Shown here piece by piece: positions 26,859-39,888 of a DNA stretch of 64,000 bases. Location of the stretch: contig ONDA01000005.1 of NCBI GenBank assembly GCA_900316475.1, forward strand, positions 33,390 through 97,389. The letters are read 5' to 3'. Below the pieces are notes generated by a model. That model saw only the letters and a list, made by a program, of their open reading frames with translations, was not told the DNA's origin and searched no databases. Made by a program: the position numbers and the translations under genes. How positions within the stretch are numbered: position 1 is the stretch's first letter; each line of letters begins with the position of its first letter. This stretch comes from an uncultured Prevotellaceae bacterium. GTDB taxonomy: Bacteria > Bacteroidota > Bacteroidia > Bacteroidales > Bacteroidaceae.

Positions 26859-28772
26859 CTATTTTTCCAAGTCTTTCAGCCAAAGCGCACTTGATGCATC
26901 GCTTGGCATACGCCAGTCACCTCGCGGTGAGAGACTAACACTGCCCACTTTCGGTCCATCTGGCATGCATGAGCGCTTGAACTGTTGGTTGAAGAACCGG
27001 CGACAGAAGGTGGTCAACCATTTCTTTATAACCGTTGTATCATATTTACTTTCAAAGGCCTTCTCTGCCAACATCAGAATTTTAGCAGGACGGAATCCGT
27101 AGCGTAACGTATAATAGAGGAAGAAGTCATGTAGCTCGTATGGGCCGACAAGATCTTCTGTTTTCTGGCGAATATTGCCCTGCGTGTCGGCAGGCAGCAA
27201 CTCAGGAGAGATGGGTGTATTGACAATGTCCATCAGTATGTTGGTAGCCATCTCTCCTGCAAGGTAGCTGACTAAATAACGCACTAAAGTCTTTGGCACT
27301 CCAGCGTTGACGCCGTACATCGACATATGGTCGCCGTTGTAGGTAGCCCACCCGAGCGCCAGCTCCGACAGGTCGCCTGTGCCGACGACAATAGCATTCT
27401 CCTTGTTGGCCACGTCCATCAAGATCTGTGTACGCTCACGTGCCTGCGAGTTCTCATAAGTTGTATCGTGCTGTTTTGCATCGTGCCCTATATCTTCGAA
27501 ATGCTGCTTGACGGCTTTTACAATGCTTATTTCACGTGTTGTAACTCCAAGTTCTTTCATGAGAGCCAGTGCGTTGTTATACGTGCGGTCAGTAGTCCCG
27601 AACCCCGGCATTGTTATACCGATAATGCCTTGCCGGTCAAGATCCAGTTTGTCGAAGGCTTTTACCGTCACAAGCAAGGCCAGCGTCGAATCGAGTCCGC
27701 CACTAATGCCGATGACAGCTTTCTTACCCCCGATATGGTAGAGTCGTTTTGCCAATCCTGCTACTTGTATATTGAGAATCTCTTCACATGAAGCCTGCAT
27801 CTTGTCCTCCTGAGGTATGAATGGGTTTGGTTCGACGCTACGTATCAGTTCAAATTCACGCGGCGACACGGGTTTGCAGTTGACATTGAAGGGGTGACAG
27901 TTTACACGTGATTGTGCTGTGATAAATGTCGAATTGGTACGTCGTTCTGTACGCAGTCGTTCTACATCTATCTGCGTAATTTTGATTTGTGGCTGCAGCG
28001 AGAAGCGCTCACCCTCTGAGATTATACGTCCGTTCTCAACGATAATGGCATTACCACCGTAGACGACATCTTGCGTCGATTCGCCAAAGCCACAACTAGC
28101 ATAGACATAGCCCGTCATTGTTCTTGCACTTTGTTGGCAGAGCAGCTGACGCAGATAATGATGCTTGCCTATCAGCTCGTCGGAGGCCGAGAGATTGAAG
28201 ATGATGTCGGCACCAGCCAAAGCCAAACGGTTACTCGGCGGAATAGGAGCCCATACGTCTTCGCAAATCTCAATGCCGAAGCGAACGCCGTCGCAGGTGG
28301 TGAAAATCGTTGGTTCCGCGGTCACATGTATCGGGCTACCAGCGAGATAGATGTCCTGTGGTTCTAAATCCTGAGCTGATGCGAACCATCGTTTTTCGTA
28401 GAACTCGCCATAATTGGGCAAATAAGTCTTAGGTACTACGCCAAGGAGGGTACCGCTTTGGATGACGGCAGCGCAGTTGTAGAGTAGAGAACCTATTTGC
28501 ACGGGTAGCCCCACGACGACAATGACATCAAGTTTGCGGGTGAAGTCGAGTAATACTAAAAGCGCCTCCTCTGCCTTGTCTATCAGCAACTGTTGCTTGA
28601 ACAAGTCCTGGCAGGTATACCCCGTCAGACACAGTTCTGGCAAGACCATCACCTCTACGCCTTGTCCCTCAGCCTGGGCAATCAGGCTCTCTGCTTGCCC
28701 TACGTTATATGCTACATCGGCCACTTTCACCGTTGGTACGGCAGCAGCGACCTTAATCATTCCGTATTTCAT
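26859..28772 (-). CDS. nadE: Glutamine-dependent NAD+ synthetase
   Basis: 637 residues, two domains. The N-terminal nitrilase-type glutaminase has the Glu in VLPELCLTGYTC, the Lys in VPKTYLP and the Cys in GIEICEDVW. The C-terminal synthetase has the ATP-pyrophosphatase loop GISGGLDSTLALLV and VGTGDLSELALGW. It converts deamido-NAD to NAD using glutamine. The start overlaps the stop of the DUF2027 gene by four bases; a second ATG at 28760 is possible. Confidence 0.95.
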   Translation of the reverse strand: MKYGMIKVAAAVPTVKVADVAYNVGQAESLIAQAEGQGVEVMVLPELCLTGYTCQDLFKQQLLIDKAEEALLVLLDFTRKLDVIVVVGLPVQIGSLLYNCAAVIQSGTLLGVVPKTYLPNYGEFYEKRWFASAQDLEPQDIYLAGSPIHVTAEPTIFTTCDGVRFGIEICEDVWAPIPPSNRLALAGADIIFNLSASDELIGKHHYLRQLLCQQSARTMTGYVYASCGFGESTQDVVYGGNAIIVENGRIISEGERFSLQPQIKITQIDVERLRTERRTNSTFITAQSRVNCHPFNVNCKPVSPREFELIRSVEPNPFIPQEDKMQASCEEILNIQVAGLAKRLYHIGGKKAVIGISGGLDSTLALLVTVKAFDKLDLDRQGIIGITMPGFGTTDRTYNNALALMKELGVTTREISIVKAVKQHFEDIGHDAKQHDTTYENSQARERTQILMDVANKENAIVVGTGDLSELALGWATYNGDHMSMYGVNAGVPKTLVRYLVSYLAGEMATNILMDIVNTPISPELLPADTQGNIRQKTEDLVGPYELHDFFLYYTLRYGFRPAKILMLAEKAFESKYDTTVIKKWLTTFCRRFFNQQFKRSCMPDGPKVGSVSLSPRGDWRMPSDASSALWLKDLEK

Positions 28773-29476
28773 AGTTTCACAAATTGTCGGTCATTTTCAA
28801 TAATTGTATATATAAGCGATGGCTGCTCAAAGAAATCGTTCTCGCTGAAAGTATGGAGCTTGTAGAATTTCACAGGGTCTATCGTTATCAGCGCGTCAAC
28901 AGCGGGTTTGCGCAAGAAATACTTATCCTTCTTGTATGCTAACAACTGTATACACGACCGCTCCAACTCGTTCAGCTGATCGCGTCCGAACTCTTCAATA
29001 AACAGTTTCGTGTTGGGTTCCACCTCTCCAAAAGAGCGTACGTGCCAATTTGTTCCCTCTGCCGTCATGTAGACATAGCGCAGGTAGTAGTTACAGTCGT
29101 TTACTATATACGACTCGAACCGCGTGTCCGTCAGTTCCTTCAAGTCTATCGGCACAAAAGCCAAATATGCCGACAACTTGTCTCCGCCACGGCGCTCCTC
29201 TACAGGTGCCTTAAACGTAAGAGGCTTATCAGCAGGCTCTGTCTCAAGTTCGCCGTCTTCTTCCGCTTTCGTGTTCACTTTTTCTTTCTTATCCCTTATT
29301 TCTACGACGTGTCGCGTGTCGTAGTCCTCGTCACCTATAACTACTACGTCGGTAATGCGCATAGGCACCTGGAAGCCGTCTTCGTCTTCGACAAAGACAA
29401 TGTTTTTTCCTTGGAAACCGGCCACACGCCCACCTCCCACTTCGCTTAGGAATCTAACTTTATCACCTATTTTCAT
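28769..29476 (-). CDS. DUF2027-like protein
   Basis: 235 residues. The N-terminus MKIGDKVRFLSEVGGGRVAG followed by an acidic EDEDGFQVPM is characteristic of Bacteroidota DUF2027 proteins, which often also have a C-terminal Smr domain; I see no Smr motif here. A charged linker (about residues 60-105) separates the N-terminal domain from a second folded region. No function is established. It is coupled to nadE by a four-base overlap. Confidence 0.75.
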   Translation of the reverse strand: MKIGDKVRFLSEVGGGRVAGFQGKNIVFVEDEDGFQVPMRITDVVVIGDEDYDTRHVVEIRDKKEKVNTKAEEDGELETEPADKPLTFKAPVEERRGGDKLSAYLAFVPIDLKELTDTRFESYIVNDCNYYLRYVYMTAEGTNWHVRSFGEVEPNTKLFIEEFGRDQLNELERSCIQLLAYKKDKYFLRKPAVDALITIDPVKFYKLHTFSENDFFEQPSLIYTIIENDRQFVKL

Positions 29477-29500
29477 TTTACGGTTTTATGATTTCGCCCA

Positions 29501-29508
29501 CAAAGGTA
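29501..29508 (-). promoter_or_regulatory. -7 promoter box for DUF2027-nadE-GH28
   Basis: Minus strand TACCTTTG 25 bases before the DUF2027 start. The upstream -33 region overlaps the T-run of the symporter terminator. Confidence 0.55.
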
Positions 29509-29538
29509 AAACAAAAAAGCCGAAAGACCAAATCTTTC
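29509..29538 (-). terminator. Intrinsic terminator of the symporter gene
   Basis: Minus strand stem CGAAAGA / TCTTTCG with a TTTGG loop, then GCTTTTTTGTTTT. It lies about 60 bases after the symporter stop and abuts the next promoter. Confidence 0.75.
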
Positions 29539-29600
29539 GACTCTTTTTTCTAAAGTCTATGCCGCTCTTATGTCATCAAAACGGCAAAGTTTGGCGGTGC

Positions 29601-32773
<3,173 letters not shown>

Positions 32774-32775
32774 TA

Positions 32776-32791
32776 TGGCACGGTTTTTGCT
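32776..32791 (+). promoter_or_regulatory. Candidate sigma-54 (RpoN) promoter upstream of grpE
   Basis: TGGCACGGTTTTTGCT matches the -24/-12 consensus TGGCACRNNNNTTGCW at every defined position. Expected transcription start near 32803, giving a 28-base leader before the grpE ATG. No TAnnTTTG box lies between the ABC-F stop and grpE. Confidence 0.6.
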
Positions 32792-32830
32792 TTCTAGAAT
32801 GTAAAACCACTTTTTAAACAACGTTTATCT

Positions 32831-33388
32831 ATGAAAGAAAAAGATATTAACATCGAAGAAGAGGAGCAACTGAACCCTGAAGACACTCCGAAAGAAACAG
32901 AAGAACAAGAAGAGCAGGAAGCATCTGCCGAGGAGAAAGCCCCGATAGAACAGGCTCAAGACGAGATTGCCGAACTGAAGGACAAGTACTTGCGTTCTGT
33001 TGCCGAGTTCGACAACTATCGTAAGCGCACGCTGAAAGAGCGCGCTGAGCTGATTCTCAACGGCGGCGAGAAGGTGCTAACAGCCATCCTGCCCATCGTC
33101 GACGATATGGAACGTGCCATAGACAACGGCCAAAAAACAGAAGACCCAGCCGTACTGCGCGAAGGTATGGAGCTTATCTACCATAAACTGCTCAAAGTTT
33201 TAGAGAGTCAGGGCGTCAGCACGATTACGACCGAAGACGCCGACTTCGACACCGACGTCCATGAAGCTGTGGCTATGGTGCCCGGTATGGGTGACGACAA
33301 GAAGGGCAAGGTCATCGACTGCCTGCAGAAAGGATATAAACTGAATGATAAAGTGATTCGCCACGCCAAAGTGGCAGTAGGACAATAA
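32831..33388 (+). CDS. grpE: Nucleotide exchange factor GrpE
   Basis: 185 residues. An acidic, low-complexity N-terminus of about 45 residues precedes the long helix ([20 protein letters not shown]) and the C-terminal beta domain ([36 protein letters not shown]). It releases ADP from DnaK. The stop overlaps the dnaJ start (TAATG). dnaK is not in the window. Confidence 0.95.
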   Translation: MKEKDINIEEEEQLNPEDTPKETEEQEEQEASAEEKAPIEQAQDEIAELKDKYLRSVAEFDNYRKRTLKERAELILNGGEKVLTAILPIVDDMERAIDNGQKTEDPAVLREGMELIYHKLLKVLESQGVSTITTEDADFDTDVHEAVAMVPGMGDDKKGKVIDCLQKGYKLNDKVIRHAKVAVGQ

Positions 33389-34548
33389 TGGCACAGAAAA
33401 GAGACTACTACGAGGTACTGGGCGTCAGCAAAGACGCATCGGCCGACGATATCAAGAGAGCCTACCGCAAGATAGCCATCAAGTACCACCCCGACCGTAA
33501 CCCCGGCGACAAAGAGGCTGAAGAGAAATTCAAGGAGGCTGCCGAAGCCTATAACATACTGCACGACCCTAAGACACGCCAACAGTACGACCAGTTTGGT
33601 TTTAACGGTCCTAATATGGGTAGCGGCTTCGATTTCAGCGGCTTCGGTGGTGCATCAATGAATATGGACGACATCTTCTCGATGTTCGGTGACATCTTTG
33701 GTGGTCACGGCTTCAGTGGTTTCGGAGGCGGGGCACGCCACCCGCAGCAGTATCGCGGCAGCGACCTGCGCTTGAAGGTTCGGCTTACGTTGGAAGAAAT
33801 CAGCCAAGGCGTCACCAAGAAGTTCAAAGTACGCAAGGACGTACCCTGCGAACACTGTCATGGCACGGGTGCCCAGAATGGCTCTGGTAAAGAGCAGTGC
33901 CCTACTTGTCATGGCTCAGGCGTCATCAGCCATACCACACAGAGCATCTTCGGAATGATGCAGACGCAAGGCGTATGCCCCACCTGCGGCGGCGAGGGAC
34001 AGATTATCAAGGACAAGTGTCCGCACTGTAAGGGAGAAGGTATCGTCAAGGGCGAAGAAGTGGTTGAGATCAAGATTCCTGCTGGCGTTGCCGAAGGAAT
34101 GGTGGTCAACGTCCCTGGCAAAGGTAACGCCGGACGTCATGGCGGCATTAACGGCGACATACAGGTATTCATTGAGGAAGAAGAACACAGCACCTTCGTT
34201 CGCGATGGTAACGATTTGATATACAACCTTTTATTGGACTTTCCTACAGCAGCACTTGGAGGAGATTTGGAGATTCCTACCATCGAGGGCGGCAAACTGC
34301 GCGTAAAGATTGACAACGGTACACAGCCCGGCAAGACTATGCGACTACGCGGCAAGGGACTGCCCGCTGTGCAGGGCTACGGTCAGGGCAAAGGCGACTT
34401 GGTAGTCAACATCAGTGTCTACGTGCCGAAGACACTGAGCCGCGACGAGAAGGAAGCCATTGAGCGCTTCAAGAAGAGCGACAACTTCAAGGGCGACAAA
34501 CAGACGCGCGACTCCATCTTCCAGCGTTTCAAAAATTACTTCAACTAA
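33388..34548 (+). CDS. dnaJ: Chaperone DnaJ
   Basis: 386 residues, full type I J-protein. J domain with HPD in [12 protein letters not shown], a Gly/Phe region (about 75-120), four zinc-binding repeats ([32 protein letters not shown]) and the C-terminal substrate-binding domains. It stimulates DnaK ATPase and delivers unfolded clients. Coupled to grpE. Confidence 0.96.
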   Translation: MAQKRDYYEVLGVSKDASADDIKRAYRKIAIKYHPDRNPGDKEAEEKFKEAAEAYNILHDPKTRQQYDQFGFNGPNMGSGFDFSGFGGASMNMDDIFSMFGDIFGGHGFSGFGGGARHPQQYRGSDLRLKVRLTLEEISQGVTKKFKVRKDVPCEHCHGTGAQNGSGKEQCPTCHGSGVISHTTQSIFGMMQTQGVCPTCGGEGQIIKDKCPHCKGEGIVKGEEVVEIKIPAGVAEGMVVNVPGKGNAGRHGGINGDIQVFIEEEEHSTFVRDGNDLIYNLLLDFPTAALGGDLEIPTIEGGKLRVKIDNGTQPGKTMRLRGKGLPAVQGYGQGKGDLVVNISVYVPKTLSRDEKEAIERFKKSDNFKGDKQTRDSIFQRFKNYFN

Positions 34549-34553
34549 AGAAT

Positions 34554-35873
34554 ATGACCTACGAGGAAACCTGTGAATATCTGTTCACACAGACAGCCAA
34601 CTATGAGAGTCAGGGGCAGACGGGCTACAAGCCCGGTCTGGAGAATATGCACACCATTGACGATCACTACGGAAACCCACACAAAAACTTCAAGACTATT
34701 CATGTGGCTGGTACCAACGGCAAAGGTTCCGTATCGCACACGCTGTCGGCGGTACTTCAGGTTACAGGTTTCAAGGTAGGACTCTATACCTCGCCCCACC
34801 TGCTCGACTTCAGCGAGCGCATACGTGTTAACGGACAACCTATCGACGAGCAATACGTTGTTGACTTTGTGGAACAAGGCAGGGAACTCTTCGAGCAGGT
34901 CGGCGCTACTTTCTTTGAGATAGCTACCGAGATGGCTTTCAAGTATTTTAGCGACAACAACGTTGACATCGCCGTCATCGAGGTTGGACTGGGCGGACGC
35001 CTCGACAGCACCAACATCATCACCCCATTGGTGTCGGTCATCACCAACGTCAGCCTCGACCACACCCAGCTGCTTGGCGCGTCGATAGAACAGATAGCTA
35101 TAGAGAAAGGAGGTATCATCAAGGACGCTACACCCGTCATCATCGGTGAAGTCCTTCCAGAAACCCGCCCCATCTTCGACGCACTGGCAGAGCAAAGCGA
35201 TGCGCCTGTCATCTATGCTGAAGACTTGGACGAGATTACTAGTGCAGAACAGATTCCCAACAATGGCGGTTTCTACTATGTCACGAAACACCTGGGCGAC
35301 ATCAAAGGAGAGCTGGCTGGAACCTATCAGCCAAAGAATGCACGCACCATCTTGGCCACACTTTATGAACTGACGGAACTGGGGTATCTCTGCAAAGTCA
35401 GTAACGATGCGGTTCGTTCTATCGTACAGAAAGAGATAAATGAGGCGTTCCTCAACGTCACCGCCATCACCGGTCTCAAGGGACGCTGGCAGACAGTCAG
35501 AACCAACCCGTTGGTGATTTGCGACATAGGCCACAATGTGGCTGCTTGGGAACAGCTTGTTAAGCAAATCAATGGTGTTGAATGCCGACAGAAGCACATC
35601 GTCTTTGGCATCGTGGACGACAAAGACATCTATGGCATCATGAACATCCTGCCAAAGGACGCCATTTACTACTTTACAAAGCCATCGACCAAACGGGCAC
35701 TCTCGGAGCAGTCGGTGCTTATCTTCGGACAGCAGCTCGGCCTGGCAGGAAACAGCTATCCCACTGTGGCAGAAGCATTTTCGGCCGCAATGATAGCCGC
35801 CGGAACCGATGATTTCATCTTCGTGGGAGGTAGCAATTATGTGGTGGCCGACTTCCTGAAAACACGCGATTAG
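34554..35873 (+). CDS. folC: Bifunctional folylpolyglutamate synthase/dihydrofolate synthase
   Basis: 439 residues of the Mur ligase fold. P-loop HVAGTNGKGSVSHTLSAVL, then LYTSPHLLDFSERIRVNG and [15 protein letters not shown], all family signatures. It adds glutamate to dihydropteroate or folates. Five bases after dnaJ, so transcribed with the chaperone genes. Confidence 0.93.
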   Translation: MTYEETCEYLFTQTANYESQGQTGYKPGLENMHTIDDHYGNPHKNFKTIHVAGTNGKGSVSHTLSAVLQVTGFKVGLYTSPHLLDFSERIRVNGQPIDEQYVVDFVEQGRELFEQVGATFFEIATEMAFKYFSDNNVDIAVIEVGLGGRLDSTNIITPLVSVITNVSLDHTQLLGASIEQIAIEKGGIIKDATPVIIGEVLPETRPIFDALAEQSDAPVIYAEDLDEITSAEQIPNNGGFYYVTKHLGDIKGELAGTYQPKNARTILATLYELTELGYLCKVSNDAVRSIVQKEINEAFLNVTAITGLKGRWQTVRTNPLVICDIGHNVAAWEQLVKQINGVECRQKHIVFGIVDDKDIYGIMNILPKDAIYYFTKPSTKRALSEQSVLIFGQQLGLAGNSYPTVAEAFSAAMIAAGTDDFIFVGGSNYVVADFLKTRD

Positions 35874-35938
35874 GTGTTTTTAACATTTCAATAAACTTTT
35901 TTTACGTCCTTTCATTCGTTTGTTTGGTTTATTTTTTG

Positions 35939-35946
35939 TTACTTTG
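35939..35946 (+). promoter_or_regulatory. Probable -7 box of the gal operon
   Basis: TTACTTTG, one mismatch to TAnnTTTG, 52 bases before the galM start, with TTTG 16 bases upstream. A weaker match than others in this window, which may suit a regulated promoter. Confidence 0.4.
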
Positions 35947-35998
35947 TAGGCAAATACCATTTTGTTGGAAAAAACAATTTAACTTAAAACAAACCAAT

Positions 35999-37090
35999 AT
36001 GGCAAACACAACTGAAAATGCGAACTTGTGTGGTCTGAAGCGCGAAGACTTCCAGACGACGGTGAATGGTAAAAAAACGGATCTTTACATCCTGAAGAAC
36101 CGTAAGGGTTATGAAGTAGCTATCTCAAACTATGGTGGCGCCATCTGTGCTATCATGGTTCCCGACAAGGATGGCAAAGTAGGCAATGTCATTCAGGGCC
36201 ATGCTAACATTCAGCAGCTTATGAGCGGCGAGGAGCCTTACCTCTCAACGCTCATCGGACGTTGGGGCAACCGTATCTGCAAAGGTATGTTCACCCTGAA
36301 CGGCAAGGAGTATCAGGTCTTTATCAACAATGGCCCTAACCACCTGCATGGCGGTGCCAAGGGCTTCAACGCCAAGATTTGGGATGCCCGCCAGATGGGT
36401 CCACGGGCACTCGCTCTTCACCGCATATCTTCCTATGGTGAAGAAGGTTACACGGGCGAACTTGACGTAACGGTTGAATTCACGTTCACTGACGATAACG
36501 AACTGGTGATCGAGTATTTGGCAACCACAAACAAGAAGACCATCGTCAATCTGACACACCACGCATTCTTCTCATTAGCAGGTACCGCTGACCCCACACC
36601 GGGTATCGAAGACCAGATCTGCGAAATTAATGCCGACTTCTATCTGCCCACTGACGACACTGCTATTCCTACAGGTGAGATACTGAAGGTTGAGGGCACG
36701 CCGTTCGACTTCCGCACACCGAAAACCTTTGGCCAGGAAATCGATGCTGACAACGAGCAGATTAAGTTTGGCAACGGCTACGACCACAACTATGTACTCA
36801 ACAAGAAGGAAGAGGGCGAACTGAGCTTTGCTGCCCGCGTCACCGAACCCAAGAGCGGCCGCACAATGGAGGTCTACACCACAGAACCCGGCATGCAACT
36901 TTACACCGGCAACTACCTCAACGGCTACAAAGGCGCCAACGGCTGCACCTTCCCGCGCCGCTCAGCTGTCTGCTTCGAGGCACAGCACTTCCCCGACACG
37001 CCCAATCGTCCGTACTTCCCCAGCGTCGTGCTCAATCCCGGCCAGCGCTACAAGCAGAAGACGATCTATCGTTTCGGAGTAGTTGAATAA
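35999..37090 (+). CDS. galM: Aldose 1-epimerase (galactose mutarotase)
   Basis: 363 residues from the ATG at 35999. NHLHGGAKGF, LTHHAFFSLAG and the catalytic Glu in AVCFEAQHFPDTPN are seen. It interconverts alpha and beta hexoses ahead of galactokinase. First gene of galM-MFS-galK. The frame upstream of 35999 crosses the promoter and was dropped. Confidence 0.93.
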   Translation: MANTTENANLCGLKREDFQTTVNGKKTDLYILKNRKGYEVAISNYGGAICAIMVPDKDGKVGNVIQGHANIQQLMSGEEPYLSTLIGRWGNRICKGMFTLNGKEYQVFINNGPNHLHGGAKGFNAKIWDARQMGPRALALHRISSYGEEGYTGELDVTVEFTFTDDNELVIEYLATTNKKTIVNLTHHAFFSLAGTADPTPGIEDQICEINADFYLPTDDTAIPTGEILKVEGTPFDFRTPKTFGQEIDADNEQIKFGNGYDHNYVLNKKEEGELSFAARVTEPKSGRTMEVYTTEPGMQLYTGNYLNGYKGANGCTFPRRSAVCFEAQHFPDTPNRPYFPSVVLNPGQRYKQKTIYRFGVVE

Positions 37091-37118
37091 TTTTGATTAT
37101 TGAAAACAACGGATTATT

Positions 37119-38363
37119 ATGTCACAAAAACAAACTCCGAACTATTTGTTCCCGTTGATTATTGTGTTCATCGTGTGCTTCCTCATCGGATTTATCACGA
37201 CGATGAACAACTCCATGATTGCCTTCCTGTCTGAAGCGTTCCACCTGACGGCTCAGCAGGGACAATATGTCAACACCGCCTTCTATGGTGCCTACCTGCT
37301 GGCTATCCCCTTCGCCATGCTGATGAGCAAAATAGGTTATAAGGGTACGCTCCTGCTCGGTCTTGCCGTTGCCGGCATCGGCTTCGTCATCAACTCGTTT
37401 GGCATCAACGCCGCCATCTCGGCAGGGAGCAATGTTTACATCGTCTTCCTGCTCTCCATGTGTATCGTGGCTATGGGTGTCGTGATGCTGCAGAACGTAG
37501 CCAACCCCTACGTGATGGTGCTTGGAAAGCCTGAGAGCGGCGCCTTCCGCATGACGTTGTCACAGGCGCTGAACTCGGTGGCCACAACTGTTGCACCTAT
37601 CTTTATTACGACCGTCATCATCGCCGGTAAGGCTCCTACCCCCGACGCTGTGCCAGGACCGTTCCTCGGACTGGGTATCTTCACGCTGATCATCTGCGGC
37701 ATCCTGGTATTCCTGAAGTTGCCGAAGATTGACGAAGGCAAACAAGCCGAAGAAGAGTCAGGCGAGAAAAAGCAATACAAGTCAAGCGTATTCAAGTACA
37801 CCCACGTGTGGCTTGGCGCACTCGCCATCTTCATGTATATGGGTGTAGAGATTGGAGTACCTTCAATGCTGCCCTACCGTTTCCAATTGCTCTATCCGGA
37901 TATGGACTCTGCCGCCTGTGCTTCGATGGCCACTAACTATCTGGCCTTCTATTGGGGCGGTATGATGGTTGGCCGTTTCGTCGGTGCCGGTATCCTCACG
38001 AAGTTTGAGCCGCGCAAACTGCTCACGGCATGTCTCTGTCTTGGTGCTCTCTGCATCGCCCTGTCACTCGTTATGTCGACATCGATGATTGGCATCTGGC
38101 TCATGCTGGCAGCTGGTCTTTTCCACTCCGTGATGTGGCCCCTTATCTTCAACCTTGGACTGCAGGAGCTTGGCCCTCACACGAAGGCTGCCTCGGGCGT
38201 TATCAACACCGGCGTTATCGGTGGTGCCCTGCTCATGCCCGTTATGGGTGCTATGGTTGACGCTGCCGGCGTCATTGTCGCTCTCTGCGCCATGTTCGTA
38301 TTCTATGCCTACATCATCTGGTTCTGCAATTGGGGCAGCAAGATTGGCATTAACGTGAAATAA
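37119..38363 (+). CDS. Sugar MFS transporter, FucP/GluP (glucose/galactose) family
   Basis: 414 residues, twelve predicted membrane helices. FLIGFITTMNNSMIAFLSEAF near the start and MQNVANPYVMVLG match the fucose/glucose/galactose:proton symporter family. Its place between galM and galK suggests galactose uptake. Confidence 0.88.
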   Translation: MSQKQTPNYLFPLIIVFIVCFLIGFITTMNNSMIAFLSEAFHLTAQQGQYVNTAFYGAYLLAIPFAMLMSKIGYKGTLLLGLAVAGIGFVINSFGINAAISAGSNVYIVFLLSMCIVAMGVVMLQNVANPYVMVLGKPESGAFRMTLSQALNSVATTVAPIFITTVIIAGKAPTPDAVPGPFLGLGIFTLIICGILVFLKLPKIDEGKQAEEESGEKKQYKSSVFKYTHVWLGALAIFMYMGVEIGVPSMLPYRFQLLYPDMDSAACASMATNYLAFYWGGMMVGRFVGAGILTKFEPRKLLTACLCLGALCIALSLVMSTSMIGIWLMLAAGLFHSVMWPLIFNLGLQELGPHTKAASGVINTGVIGGALLMPVMGAMVDAAGVIVALCAMFVFYAYIIWFCNWGSKIGINVK

Positions 38364-38397
38364 CTATAACCTTATAACTTTTAAAAACTTAAAGATT

Positions 38398-39564
38398 ATG
38401 ATTGATATTGAATTTGTAAGAAGCCGCTTCGTCAAGCATTTTGACGGACAAACAGGTAACGTCTACACATCACCCGGACGTATCAACCTGATTGGTGAGC
38501 ATACCGATTACAACGGCGGATTCGTCTTCCCGGGCGCCGTCGACAAGGGTATCACTGCAGAAATGCGCGCTAATGGAACTGAAGACACCGTTATGGCTTA
38601 TGCCATCGACCTGAAGGACCGTGTGGACTTCAAACTCAGCGACCCCGACGGCCCCAAGGCTTCGTGGGCACGCTATATCTATGGTATCGCCAAGGAGTTC
38701 CAGAAACTTGGCGTTCCCGTCAAGGGTTTCAACATTGCCTTTGCCGGCGACGTGCCCCTGGGAGCCGGTATGTCGTCGAGTGCCGCTATGGAGAGCTGCT
38801 TCGCCTGCGGTCTGAACGACATCTTCGGCGAGAACAAGGTTTCGCAGTGGGATATGGTGCTTGCCGGACAGGCTACCGAGCATAACTACTGCGGCGTAAA
38901 CTGCGGCATCATGGACCAGTTCGCATCCGTCTTCGGCAAGGCTGGCTGCCTGATGCGCCTCGACTGCCGCAGCCGCGAGTTCGAGTACTTTCCATTCAAG
39001 CCCGATGGCTACCGCCTCGTGCTGCTCGACTCTGTGGTGAAGCACCAGCTGGCAGGTTCGCCCTATAACGACCGCCGCAACTCCTGCGAGAACGTGGTGA
39101 AACACATTCAGGAAAAGCATCCCGAGGGCAAGTTCGAGACCCTGCGCGACTGCACATGGGAACAGCTTGAAGAGGTGAAGGACATCGTCGGCGACGAGGA
39201 TTACAAGCGCGCCAAGTTCGTTCTCGGCGAGAAAGACCGCGTGCTCGCCGTCTGCGACGCTCTGAACGAAGGCGACTACGAGAAGGTCGGCGAGATGATG
39301 TACAAGACGCACGAGGGACTGTCTAAGGATTACGAAGTGAGCTGCGAAGAGCTCGACTTCCTCAACGACATTGCCAAGGAGTGCGGCGTCACCGGTTCAC
39401 GTATCATGGGTGGCGGTTTTGGCGGCTGCACCATCAACCTCGTACGCAACGACCTCTACAAGCAGTTTATTGCTACGGCAAAGGAGAAGTTCAACGCCAA
39501 GTACGGTCACGAGCCAAAGGTTTACGACGTCGTCATTGGCGACGGTTCACGCCGACTCGTCTAA
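38398..39564 (+). CDS. galK: Galactokinase
   Basis: 388 residues of the GHMP kinase family. Galactose-binding signature SPGRINLIGEHTDYNGGFVF, ATP loop VPLGAGMSSSAAMES and C-terminal GSRIMGGGFGGC are complete. It makes galactose-1-phosphate. Last gene of the operon, followed by a terminator. Confidence 0.96.
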   Translation: MIDIEFVRSRFVKHFDGQTGNVYTSPGRINLIGEHTDYNGGFVFPGAVDKGITAEMRANGTEDTVMAYAIDLKDRVDFKLSDPDGPKASWARYIYGIAKEFQKLGVPVKGFNIAFAGDVPLGAGMSSSAAMESCFACGLNDIFGENKVSQWDMVLAGQATEHNYCGVNCGIMDQFASVFGKAGCLMRLDCRSREFEYFPFKPDGYRLVLLDSVVKHQLAGSPYNDRRNSCENVVKHIQEKHPEGKFETLRDCTWEQLEEVKDIVGDEDYKRAKFVLGEKDRVLAVCDALNEGDYEKVGEMMYKTHEGLSKDYEVSCEELDFLNDIAKECGVTGSRIMGGGFGGCTINLVRNDLYKQFIATAKEKFNAKYGHEPKVYDVVIGDGSRRLV

Positions 39565-39581
39565 CTTCCACCTTAATACAC

Positions 39582-39611
39582 GAGAGGCGCCAGAACCCTG
39601 GCGCCTCTTTT
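39582..39611 (+). terminator. Intrinsic terminator of the gal operon
   Basis: Perfect 10-pair stem GAGGCGCCAG / CTGGCGCCTC with loop AACC followed by TTTT, 20 bases after galK. Confidence 0.85.
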
Positions 39612-39655
39612 CGCATAAAACAGAGGTATAATATAACAAAGTTACTATGTTAATA

Positions 39656-39704
39656 AAATAGCGAGAGAAGGGACGACTTTCAGTCGTCCCTTCTCTCGCT
39701 ATTT
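39656..39704. repeat. Perfect 23-base inverted repeat with 3-base loop
   Basis: Arms 39656-39678 and 39682-39704 are exact complements (left arm begins AAATAGCGAGAGAAGGGACG). No long T-run follows on either strand. Confidence 0.85.
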
Positions 39705-39794
39705 AAGTTGAAAGATTATATCAAGTTTTTTCAGAGTTATTTCCAGGGGTTTGCAAAGCCTACGGGGCCATTCGCCAGCTTCCAACTTTTTCCA

Positions 39795-39834
39795 TGAAAA
39801 AACGCCGAGGTTGTTGCGACACCCTCGGCGTTTT
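39795..39834 (-). terminator. Intrinsic terminator after the wecB-like gene
   Basis: Minus strand AAACGCCGAGGG stem with CCTCGGCGTTT, loop TGTCGCAACAA, then TTTTTTC. Confidence 0.75.
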
Positions 39835-39888
39835 GCGACAAGCGGGCGACAACATCTGCCGGCGTGTCGCAACAGCCCCGAAAAATAA

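Larger units (their letters stand above)
39565..39888. other. Intergenic region between convergent galK and wecB-like genes
   Basis: 324 bases without a gene. It contains the gal terminator, an exact 23-base hairpin at 39656-39704 and the wecB-side terminator at 39795-39834. The remainder is AT-rich with no recognisable signal. Confidence 0.7.

Noticed and set aside
38470-39312. 280-codon open frame antisense to galK
   Set aside because: Shadow of a clear galactokinase.
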